From: Prasinococcaceae sp. CCMP 1430
Taxonomy: Eukaryota; Prasinodermophyta; Palmophyllophyceae; Prasinococcales; Prasinococcaceae
Reading direction: 5' to 3'
NCBI GenBank assembly: GCA_013416795.1
Contig: RQSC01000854.1
Location: forward strand, 27,597-91,294
Length of the DNA stretch: 63,698 nucleotides
A model generated the notes under the pieces. It was not told the DNA's origin and made no database searches. It saw nothing but the letters and a program-made list of their open reading frames with translations. A program made the position numbers and the translations under genes. Shown in pieces: positions 33,331 to 42,273 of the stretch (position 1 is its first letter; each line of letters opens with the position of its first letter).

Positions 33331-35618
33331 TTAATTTTTGTACCCGACTGTGCCCGCGTCCTGCACCTGCTCCGAATTGCTACCGGTCGCCGCAGCGTGC
33401 AAAAGCATCGCCAACTCGTCGTTTCCTGCGCGGCGCGCCTCGTCCTGCGCCGTCTGCCCCCAACGGTCGACCCTGTCAGGGTCGGCGCCAGCCTGAAGTG
33501 CAATGCGTGCGGCGTTGCGGTCAGCAAAGGGGCACGCGAGCCACCAATCGAAGGCAACCCACTGTACAGACATGCGCGAGCGAGCTGCTTGCTTACCTCG
33601 AGCAGCTCCCTGATGCAATCTTTCGCATCCTCTGCTGCGGCAATCATCAGAGCGCTGCGGCCGTCGTAGTCTGCCGCGTCGGGGTCCGCGCCATAGCGGA
33701 GAAGGTTGCCGAGCGTGTGCGCGTCCTGAGCGAGCGCAAGGAAAGGGGAGGCATGCGCACGCGTCAACACTCAGAAATTCTAACTTCGAGCCAGACAGGG
33801 CTGGGGAAGGGTGCGTGCCTACCTTTTTGAAAGCGAGCGTGCAAAGCACACTGGACTCGTCGACGAGCAAGAGCTTGCCCCCTCGAGCCAGCAATACGTC
33901 CGCCGTCGCAAAAGCCTCCGCGCCAACCGCCTCCTGTAGCGGCGTCTTGCCAAAATGGTCCACTGCGGAGGCGTCGGCTCCTGAGTCGAGCAGCAAGTTG
34001 ACGACGGCGGTGTGGCCATTGCAGCTTGCGAGGTGCAGCGCCTGTGAGGTGTGTTGAAATGTCAGTGGACGCGTTCCATGAGCGGCGATGCGATGCACAC
34101 ACTCGCCCGCCTATCAGCACTGCCTTACACACCGTGCGCCCGTCGTAGTCGGCGCTTGCCGCGTCCACCGCCCGATCCTGTAGCAGGCGGTGCACCGAAC
34201 CAACGTCGCCCTTCGCTGCCGCGTCGCAAAGCGCCGAGTTGCTCGGGCGCCACTCGCTCCCATTCGAGGCACGCGCGTCGCTGTCTGGCTGCTGGCGCTC
34301 GTAGGCGCCGATCTGTGACAGGTCGAGCAGGATCTCGCCTCGATTGGCGGCAGGCTCGAGGCGCATCGTCTTGAAGGTACACGCCACTCGGAAGTCATCA
34401 GGAAGGTAGATGCGCCTCGCATGCACCGTCTGCGCATACTTGTCCTCGATGGCGCTGATTGAGCACAGGATGGCCTCGAAATCGACCAAGTGTAGGTCGG
34501 CGCGGCTGAAAGGGTGCGACTTATCCACCAACGGAGAGTCGGGCCCGAGCACGTGAACAATGTTCCAGGTGAGTTGAAAGAGCGGATGTTTGGACTGCAG
34601 CAGAGGCAAATCCTCCACATGACGCTCAAGGCCGCCCTCGGGCGTCGGGATGAGGCGGATGACCGCCAGCGAGACGTTTGCGTCGATGAGCTTTCCGGCG
34701 TCCATTCGCGCGTTCGCGAGGCGCACCTGCAGCTCAGGATACGGCCTACGGTGAAACGGCAGCACGCACACCTGCGAGAACATGATTCGCGCGCCAGGAC
34801 GGGCCAACTTGGAAAACTGTGAAGCGTTTGCAAGTGTCAGTCGACGCGTTGAAGGAGTGGCAATGACACGCGCGCGATCGCCCGCCTACCGGCGGCGCTT
34901 CACGCACCAGCAGTCCCGTCATCATTGCGACTGACACCAGGCCGACGAACGACTCGACGACAACGACTATGTGGTGATAGGTGCACGCCGGCGCAAATCC
35001 GCCGTATCCAATCGTCGAGAATGTTTGAATGGAGAAAAAGAAAAGCTCCCCGTACGTTCCGTCCGTGTTCGTGCACTCGGCGGCGTCGCCGCCGATCATG
35101 AAAAAGCCCGCGAAGATGAGGTTGAGCACGAGGTACACGACGAACAGCGAGAGGATCATCAGGGGCAGCGGCATGCGGAACAGCTCATGGTACAAGTCGA
35201 GGCGCAGGGCGTTCTGCGCGCGCTCCAGCGGGTCGGTCGTCACCGAGCGCACTTTGAGACGAGCCTTGTTCTGCCGTCCCGCCGCGAAGAAGTTGCCGTG
35301 GATCGAGCCCGTTCTTTCGGCAGACACCTGCAGCGAGCGCACGCTCTCCGCGCGGTCCAGCGCAGGCCGCGAGGACGCCGAGGAGGGCGCCCTGGACTTG
35401 CCACGCGACAGGCGACGGTTGCCGACGTGCAAGGAGACGGTGGAAGAGATGCCGCCTTCGCCCCTCGTGCGAGGGCGGCCGCTGCTACCGCCGCGCGACG
35501 ACGTCGAGCTGCTGCCGGCGGCGTCCGCCCGCCCGCCGCCGTCGCCGTCCGCCGATGCGCCGAGCCGACGAAGCCACGCCCAGAGGCCATCCGCGCCGCG
35601 TTGCGGGGGAGACGCCAT
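33331..35618 (-). CDS. inward-rectifier K+ channel (Kir/KirBac-like) fused to ankyrin repeats
   Basis: Five exons: 35618-34908, 34816-34133, 34041-33823, 33725-33597 and 33492-33331 (634 residues). All four introns (91, 91, 97 and 104 bp) are phase 0. After a disordered Ser/Arg/Gly-rich N-terminus come TM1 (LPLMILSLFVVYLVLNLIFAGFF), a pore helix with FFFSIQTFSTIGYGGF (selectivity filter TIGYG, residues 202-206) and TM2. The Kir cytoplasmic immunoglobulin-like domain follows: KLARPGARIMFSQV, LQVRLANAR, DANVSLAVIRLIPT, and a DFEAILCSISAIE strand. Four to five ankyrin repeats close the protein (DYDGRTALHLASCNGHTAVV, ADPDAADYDGRSALMIAA, AGADPDRVDRWGQTAQDEA). The pore is typical Kir/KirBac. Ankyrin repeats are familiar on Shaker-type plant channels but not, to my knowledge, on Kir channels. 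Membrane location is certain; gating by a partner that binds the ankyrins is inference. Confidence 0.92.
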
Positions 35619-36030
35619 CGCCCAGTCCGGCGCAGTCGTCTGCGGACCCTCGCTCCCTTCCCTCAACTCCCCGGCGGGTCTCCCCCAGGCCGCCCTCGCC
35701 GTCCTTCACCCGTCCGCCTCGGGCGGCCTGGGACCACCCCCTCGCACGGCGGGAGGCGCGCGCGGTGCGGCGCGGCGCCCCCCACCCCCACCCCCACCCG
35801 GCGCGCGCTCGCGCGGTGGTGAAAGAGGAGGGGCGAGTTGGTGGCTCGGTTGCAGGTATATGCGGGCCGTGTGGGGTGGTGGAGGGAGAGGGGAGCGCGC
35901 GCGCGCGCGCGTGCTCGAGTCGCGCGCACCGGCGCACCGGTGCACCCGGCTGCCGCCGCGCCGTCACGCCCGACTAGCAGACGCTCTTGCGCTGACGCGT
36001 GGCACCGCGCGGCGGCGCGCGGACCTGCAG
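35619..36030. promoter_or_regulatory. head-to-head promoter region (K+ channel / Aha1)
   Basis: About 410 bp separate the two divergent coding regions. It is strongly GC-rich with CCCACCCCCACCCCCACCC near 35779 and (GCGC)n near 35900. It may also hold a short first exon of the Aha1 gene, whose recognisable sequence begins only after an acceptor at 36029-36030. Confidence 0.4.
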
Positions 36031-36811
36031 CAAGTGGAACGATCTCAAGATCGACGACAGCGGTGCGAACAACGCCGACGAGAAGCCCATGGAGCGTCTC
36101 GACGGCGGCGAAGGGGCCAGCGGCGCTGGCGGGGCGCCGGCGACCACCGTGTCGGCGGGGAAGCCTGTGCAGGCTGCGGGCAGCGCTTGGAACATGAACT
36201 CGTGGCACTATGAGGAGCGCAACTGGAGCAAGTGGGGTAAGGACCGGCTCAACGAGCTTCTGGACAAGGCCGACGTGGCGGGCACCATCGGCCACGACGG
36301 CCTCGAGCTCGAGCTCGGCCTGACCTTCGAGCTGACCAAGAGCGATGGCGACTCGACGACCAACATCCGCAAGGGCAAGAAGATCGTCATCTACGACTAC
36401 GAACTCAGGATCAAATTTAAGGGCTCGGTGCGTGGAGGCGACAACTCGCACGAGGTGAGCGGAGTTGTCGACTACGAACTCACGGTCGACGACGACGAGC
36501 CTGACTACACGTTCAAGCTGAACGAGGACTTGCCCTTCAAGAAAAAGATCGAGACGGCGGTGCTGGCGGCCATCGCCGAGAGGTGCCGGACCTTCGTCAA
36601 GGAGCTCACGGACAAAGGGGGCAGCGCGCAGGGGCAGGGCTTCGCAAGCGGGGCGGTGCAGGAGCGCGTGCAGGTAGGACAGTACAACAAATTCACGGCT
36701 GGGCCTGACGGCGTCGCCAACCTGCAGGCCTCCGCCGCCGAGGCGCGGCGACAGGGGATCATCGGCGACGAAAAGATGAAGCACCTGCACAATAACACGC
36801 CCACGCTGTGA
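36031..36811 (+). CDS. Aha1-type activator of Hsp90 ATPase, N-domain only
   Basis: The exon begins after CAG at 36030 or starts at the in-frame ATG 36089. The Aha1 N-domain signature is clear: WNMNSWHYEERNWSKWGKDR at the start, then the RKGKKIVIYDYELRIKFKG strand pair, and continuing to about residue 190. The usual C-terminal AHSA1/SRPBCC domain is absent; the protein ends about 60 residues later in a Gln/Ala/Gly-rich tail, so it resembles the short yeast co-chaperone Hch1 in layout. Sequence before ATG 36089 (KWNDLKIDDS) looks coding, which suggests a missing small first exon. The protein should bind the Hsp90 middle domain and stimulate ATP hydrolysis (family knowledge). TGTACA lies 20 bp past the stop. 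Confidence 0.85.
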
Positions 36812-37025
36812 TGCCATGCATCCGGAGGCATTGTACATACGAGCGAGCGCGACGCGACGCGTCGTCTTCGCGCTGCGCGCGTCGGTGGGCGCCCAAAACA
36901 CAACGCACAACTGCATGCCCAGCACGCTCACAGGCGGAGAACACAACACAAATACTACTCACACAGCCCCACTCGCACATCGTGCCAAACTGTATATCGT
37001 AATGAGGGGTTTATTGATCGCCGTC

Positions 37026-39361
37026 TCACCGCCCCGCTTCAAAGATGTCGGGCGTCGCCGTGGCGGCGCTACCGACAGCGGCGTCGTCGGCGGCCTGCGC
37101 GAGCTGGGCTTCGGCGTCGATCCCGTCGTCGTCCTCCCCAGCGATTTCGTGGACTCCGTTGCCCTCCCCGCCACTGCTGCTGCCGTTGCTGCTGCTGCTG
37201 CTGCTGCTGCTGAAACCATCAGACCCACTGCTTTCAACGTCGTCTTCCGCATCGGCCCCCGCGATCTCCTCCGCGCCTCCCTCCGCGACCGCCGTCGCAC
37301 TTTCCTCCGCAGCGCCCCCCTCCGCACCTTCCTCCGCGGCCTCCACCGCTGCCTCCTGCGCACCTTCCTCCGCGACCGCCGTCGCCACTTCGGGAGGCAA
37401 TCGCTGCAGAGGGTACGACTCAACCACCGCGCGCTCATCATCTGCTAGCTCGCGGGCCGGGTGCTCCTCGAGAATCTCGCGCAGACGGTGGCCCTCGACC
37501 TCGTCCAACTCCAGCAGCTCCTCAGCAAGCGCGCGCAGGGCTGCGTCCCGCGATTTGAGGATGTCCATGCAGCGAGCGTACGACCTGTTGACCAGGTTGA
37601 CCACAGCCGCATCCACCTTTGCGGCGGCGTGCGGCATGCGCTCCAGCAGCGCCTCGTCAAAGGCGCCCCAGGACGTCGAACTGAGGTCGTCATCCATCAG
37701 GTACCCAGCGTTGACCATCAGGAAACGCGCGTCGCCAACTGCCGCCTCCAGAGCGCGCGCCGTGGAAGCGGTGATGCCTTCGCGCCCCCACAGCACCTCC
37801 TCCGCTGCGCGCTTGGCCAGGTCAACCACGACCACGTCCTCCAGGTGCTCTCGGCGGCGCGTATAGCGCTCAAGCGCGCTGTTCGACACGTCGGCCAGCA
37901 GCGTGCGCGACACGGACTGACCGCGCGGCACGATTGAGACCTTCAGCACCGGCTGCTGCGACGGCAGGCAGCAGGTCACCAGCGCCTTCGCCGCTTCATT
38001 GAACGCCACCTTGCGGCGCACGGTGGGCTCGGCCAGCGGCGGCAGCACCAGGCCGGACTGCACCTTTTCAATCGCCTCCTCGATCTCGCGCATGGTGATG
38101 CGCTCCAGGTTGTTGCGCACGGTGAGGATGGTCGCCTCGTTCCACACGTTGGCAAGGTCGGCGCCGCTCATTCCCGGCGTCACCTGAGCCGCCCGCTTAA
38201 TGAGCTCCTCGCGGTTTTCTTCGCTCCCAACGGGACGCTTTCGCGCGTGCACACGCAGAATTGCCTCGCGCGCGCGCCGGTCGGGCAGCTCGACGGGGAT
38301 GATGCGGTCCATGCGGCCCTTGCGCACCAGCGCATCGTCCAGGGTGTCCACCCGGTTGGTCGCGCCGAGCACCAAGATGTTGTCCTCATGTGTGTCGAAG
38401 CCGTCGATCTCCACCAAAAGCTGGATGAGGCCTTGCTCCCGCTCATCCACATCCCCCGCTGAGGAGCCGCGCGCGCGCCCGATGGCGTCGATTTCGTCGA
38501 TGAAGACGATGCACGGCGCCTGCGCGCGCGCGCGCGCGAACAGGTCGCGCACGCGCGCCGCAGCCACGCCCACGAACATCTCCACGAACTCCGAGCCACT
38601 CGCCGAGAAGAACGGCACGCCCGCCTCCTTCGCAATCGCTTTGGCAAGGTACGTCTTGCCAGTGCCTGGCGGCCCGACAAGCAGCACGCCCTTGGGGAGG
38701 TGCACGCCCGCCTTCTTGAAGCGCTCGTCGCCCCGCAGCGCGCTCACCAGGTCGTTCATCTCCGACACGACCTTGTCGAGGCCGGCCACGTCGCTGAAGC
38801 TCACGCCTGTGTCGGCATCAGCGAGGAAGCGCGCCTTGGTCTTGCCAGCCTCGCGCGCGACCTGGCTGTTGGACTTGGCACCTTTCTTGTTGCGCTGCCA
38901 ATCCGCCCACCGGTCGAGCACCTTCTGCGCCAGGAAGAGGCCGGTCAGCGGCAGCATCATCGCCGCGAAGTTGGTGGCGAGCGGCGACACCTTCGGGCCC
39001 GTGTGCACCACCACGGTCGCCCCGCTGCTCTTGACGATGTCCATGAGGTCGTACGCGTTGGCGGGTATCTCTACGCTCAGAATCTGGTAGTCCTTGGCCG
39101 CTTCCTCGACGTCCTCGTCGTAGTCCTCCATGGGAATCTTCGCCAGCGTCGTCTTCCCCCCGTCGTAAAAGTCCAGCCGCTCCACCTGCTTCGCCTGCAG
39201 GAACTCCAGCAGGCGCGAGTACGTAATGGGTGCTTCCACGTACGGTCGCGTGTCGAAGTTGCGCTCTGACCACGACAGCACATCCCTCGTGAGCTGCTGC
39301 GTGAGCGACAGCTCTTCCTTGCCGCCGTCGCTGGCCGCGCTCGCCGCGCACGCGCGCCTGC

Positions 39362-39374
<13 letters not shown>
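37026..39374 (-). CDS. FtsHi-like plastid AAA+ ATPase with lost protease site
   Basis: About 782 residues from ATG 39374. An N-terminal FtsH extracytoplasmic-like domain with one membrane segment (FAAMMLPLTGLFLAQKVL, near 150) precedes an intact AAA+ module: Walker A GPPGTGKT near 234, Walker B IVFIDEIDAIGR, and the second region of homology with GATNRVDTLDDALVRKGRMDR. Where FtsH proteases have the zinc motif HEAGH, this protein has NEAAK (about 458-462, within VAFNEAAKALV), so both His ligands are gone and it cannot be an active zinc protease. This is the hallmark of plant plastid FtsHi proteins, which act in protein import or complex assembly (known). The C-terminus is acidic and Ser-rich, partly encoded by a CTG/CAG run near 37186-37210. 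Its 5' end overlaps a cis-prenyltransferase-like exon. Confidence 0.88.
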
Positions 39375-39399
<25 letters not shown>

Positions 39400-39468
39400 G
39401 CGCGGGGGCGCCGCACCTTCCGCCTCGGGAACGGGCTTAGCAGCCATAGAACGCACCGCTGACGTCAT
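39352..39468 (-). CDS. orphan first exon of a cis-prenyltransferase (UPPS/DHDDS family)
   Basis: From ATG 39468, 39 codons read to a phase-0 end at a GTGCGC donor (39351). The last 16 residues are the invariant start of undecaprenyl/dehydrodolichyl diphosphate synthases, PRHVAIIMDGNGRWAQ, including the catalytic Asp. The rest of the enzyme is not found: the DNA that follows is the FtsHi-like gene in another frame, whose ATG lies inside this exon. An isolated n is 17 bp upstream. An assembly chimera at a shared GC-rich string, or a real exon capture, are the two explanations. Confidence 0.75.
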
Positions 39469-40135
39469 TCCGGCAAGAAACAGGCNGTGGGCCGTCGCAC
39501 GGCCGCCCGGGCGACCACCCACGCCCCTCCCCTCGCTCATCGCTTTGGCACCGCATCACAAGAGGACTCCTTCTTAGACCTGCGCTAGCAGCGGGGCGCT
39601 GTCAAAAGCCGCGCACCAAATCTGCCAAAATCTCCGGCCGGCTGTGCCAAAACGGCTCGCCGGGCGCTGGCGGCAACAGCGCGGTGTGGCTCCCTGCGGA
39701 GTTGCCGCGCACGCCGCTCGCCGGGCGCGGGTCGTAACGGGCCGGGTGATCATCAACCTCGAACGCCGCGCTCCCGCCTGCGGCGTGCGTCAACGCCCAC
39801 GCGCAAACTGCAGACAGCAGACGCACACCACGCGCGGCGCCACGACGCGTCTGCTGAGCTGGATGGCACGGACACACGCGCGACCACGTGGGCCCGCGGC
39901 CTGCCTCGGGCCGGTGCTCGTGGGCTTCGGGCCGGTCACCGGCGGGCCGCTCCGTGCGATCCGGATCGCGGCCAGATCGGCGAGAGGCGCGGCGCCAGGT
40001 CCAGGTACGACGAGGACAGACGGCGTAAGGACGGCACAGGAGGTCGCGCTGTGCGCTTGCCAGAAGCGGGCATCCCGTCTGACGTACAAGCTTCGGTAGT
40101 TCAGTGTTTACAGTGCACGAGCGCGCTCAGGGTGG
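39469..40135. other. divergent region between FtsHi and JTB genes
   Basis: No firm gene. It contains the single n at 39485. A minus-strand frame at 39602-39877 ends HSRPEILADLVRGF; it is readable but not recognised and is not called. The JTB leader and perhaps a small first exon should lie near 40125. Confidence 0.4.
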
Positions 40136-40705
40136 GTGCGTGGGTGGGCGAGGCGGTCGGCGACGGCGCTCGCCGCGCTGCTGTGCGCGCTCGCACTGCT
40201 CGCGGCAGCGGCGCCTGCGCGCGCCGCACGTGCGGGCGGGCGCACGTGGCGGGGGCGCAATGGCAGCAGCGAGGGCAGCAGCGAGGGCGGGAGGGTCGCG
40301 CGCGCCGGCGCGATGCTGCGTGACGTGCGCGGGGCTCTGCGGCGGATGCAGCAGGAAGCAAGCGGCGGCGACGAGGGGCGCTTCGCGCCCGCGGACCTCT
40401 ACGACTGCTATGCGAACGGCGCGTGTGTGGCGTGCACGAACGAGGAGATGCGCGCGCAGAAGACGTGCCGCGCGACTGGCCACCGCCAGGCGATGCACTG
40501 CCGTGTTCGCGGCGGAGGCAGCGCGACGAATGACGACGCGCCGTGGCTGGAGCGGCTGCCCGAAAGCGTCGAGACGCACCAGGCCTGCTCGCCCTTCAGC
40601 AGGCGCGCGAGCTGGGTCGAGGTGGTCGTCTTTGAGTCGCTGTGCTTCGTGGTGCTCGTCGTGGCCTTCCCAGTGATCATTTTTAAGAGGCGGCGCCGAG
40701 GGTGA
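40136..40705 (+). CDS. JTB-like type I membrane protein
   Basis: About 189 residues. The frame begins GTG at 40136 right after a possible acceptor (CTCAG, 40130), so the true start may be on an upstream exon. A signal peptide (ALAALLCALALLAAAAPARA) is followed by an Arg/Gly-rich linker. Then comes a Cys motif block like that of jumping-translocation-breakpoint (JTB) proteins: CYANGACVACTNEE, KTCRATGHRQAMHC, QACSP. A single membrane segment (VVVFESLCFVVLVVAFPVII) and a basic KRRRRG end follow. Human JTB is a small secretory-pathway/mitochondrial protein linked to cell division (known). Topology here is clear; function is inferred only. Confidence 0.75.
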   Translation: MRGWARRSATALAALLCALALLAAAAPARAARAGGRTWRGRNGSSEGSSEGGRVARAGAMLRDVRGALRRMQQEASGGDEGRFAPADLYDCYANGACVACTNEEMRAQKTCRATGHRQAMHCRVRGGGSATNDDAPWLERLPESVETHQACSPFSRRASWVEVVVFESLCFVVLVVAFPVIIFKRRRRG

Positions 40706-40971
40706 AGGCCGGTTGGGCGGAGCACCAGTGCTGCGCGCGCGGGGCGCGCGCACCTGGGCCATCCGAGGCGCGAATGCTGCCGCGGCCTCCGAGGCCGCGG
40801 AGCTGCTCCGAGGTCCATCTGTAATGCACCTGTAGATTACATCTTCGAGCAGTGGCAAGCACGAGCCGAGACGCGCTCACCCAATGGAAGTGAAGCCAGC
40901 CCTTCGTGGCTCTAGATGGCGCCGGCAAGGACGGCCGCGAGGGCCGGGCCGCCACGGGGGAAAGTCATCCA

Positions 40972-41729
40972 CTACTTCTTTTGGTGCTTCTTCTTCTTCG
41001 CGCCGCGGCCCTTCTTCCGCTCGAGCAGAATTTTGCTGCGAGTCTTCTTCTGCTTTTTCTTCTTGAGGCGAAGTGCCTCCTCCGCCTTGTCCTTGTTCAC
41101 CTTCAGCGCCGCCTCCCGCGCCCGCTTGCGTGCGAGCTGCTCGGCGGCGCGCACCTCCGCCTCGGTGCCGCTCGGCTCGAGCGTCGTCGTCGTCACGGTC
41201 ACGCATGCCCCGCTGAGCTCGTACGCGGTGTTGACCTCGCTCGGCCCCGCATCGACCCCGCCGCCGGCTCCGCCAACCTCGTCGGCCTCGTCTTCACTGT
41301 CAGCTCCCGCGGCAAGCTCCATCAACTTGGATGCGAGCCAGCGCCAGGCGCTCTCACGTCAGCTGGCGGTAGCAGGCGAAGCCGCGCAGGCCGTACGGCG
41401 GACAAGCGCCCGCTGCGCACCTTCGCTTCACGAGCCTCGCGCTTTCGCTCCTGAATCTCCTTTTTCTCTGCGTCCTCGAGCTGTTTCATGCCCTCCTTGC
41501 GCCTCGCTTGCTTGCGCTTGTGGAAGCCAGTCACGTACTCTTTGCGCGCCTTGGCGTCGAAGACGACCGCTGCACCGGGCCGGCGCTTGCGCTTGGCGAC
41601 GTGCGCCGCATCCGCGCCATGCCGCCCGGAGCCGGCGGTCACGATGGGCTGGCCGCCCGCAGACCACCCGCCGATGGGAGTAGAATAGCGCGAATTTTGC
41701 AGCGACGCGGGGCGCGTCCCCGCCACCAT
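40972..41729 (-). CDS. NOL12 / Rrp17-family nucleolar protein
   Basis: Two exons: 41729-41421 and 41325-40972, joined across a 95-bp phase-0 intron (GTGCGC...AAG). The product is 220 residues, close to NOL12 (about 213). Exon 1 carries the family core VVFDAKARKEYVTGFHKRK followed by ARRKEGMKQLEDAEKK, a basic helix. Exon 2 has an acidic piece, an NTAYELSGACVTVTTTTLE strand typical of the family, and a Lys-rich nucleolar tail ending KKKKHQKK. Family members work in pre-rRNA processing as RNA-binding or 5'-3' exonuclease-associated factors (known). An AAACCCTA element lies about 310 bp upstream. Confidence 0.9.
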
Positions 41730-41856
41730 GGTGGCGAGCAGCGGCAGCGCTGGCCAGCGAGACACGACCCGCCTTGCAGCGCGAGCAGCGGCCGCACGCA
41801 CTCGCCGCCGCCGCTCCTGGCGCGCCGAGGGGGCCGCGCGAAGGGAAGAAAGTGGG

Positions 41857-41858
<2 letters not shown>

Positions 41859-41890
<32 letters not shown>
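41859..41890. repeat. poly-G run
   Basis: Thirty-two consecutive G bases in the 5' flank of the NOL12-like gene. The length is likely unreliable in the assembly, and the run could form G-quadruplex structure. Confidence 0.9.
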
Positions 41891-41891
<1 letters not shown>

Positions 41892-42038
41892 GATCAGGGA
41901 GAGCAAGAGGAGCGCGGACCGAAGGGGTGTGAGAGCCTGGCACCCGCGGCGCGCGTGCTGTGGCGCCCGTAGCCAGCGGGGGTACGTGTGGCGCCGGCGC
42001 AGCCTCGCCGCCCCGCGACAAGCGGCTGTACATAAGAT

Positions 42039-42046
42039 AAACCCTA
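42039..42046. promoter_or_regulatory. AAACCCTA (telo-box core)
   Basis: An AAACCCTA element sits in an AT-rich patch about 310 bp upstream of the NOL12-like gene. In plants, telo-boxes mark ribosome-biogenesis promoters (known); a similar role here is inference. Confidence 0.35.
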
Positions 42047-42273
42047 TCTAATGGCGGCGGCTCGTATGAATGAATACAATGCTCGCTAGCCATGGAAATA
42101 ACCTAAAATGCCTTCGACCGAAACCGCCAGGACGCCGAAAATTCATGGCGGACTTATCGTAGGTGTACACTAGCTACTGTAGCTACCGGGCGACATGGAG
42201 ACGCGCGTCGGTGGCGATGCTATACACGCGCGAGTCGTGGTCGCTGCGAGGGGCGGGGCGGGCTCGCCCTCCC

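Larger units (their letters stand above)
41730..42273. other. intergenic region: poly-G run, AT-rich island
   Basis: Upstream of NOL12 it has a 32-base G run (41859-41890) and an AT-rich island (42020-42180) with AAACCCTA and TGTAC. The far end should be the 3' flank of glutathione synthetase; TGTACAC at 42164 lies about 106 bp past that stop. Confidence 0.5.

Noticed and set aside
39602-39877. Possible small minus-strand gene ending HSRPEILADLVRGF
   Set aside because: Readable but unsupported: no ATG with context, no family, and it lies in a promoter region.
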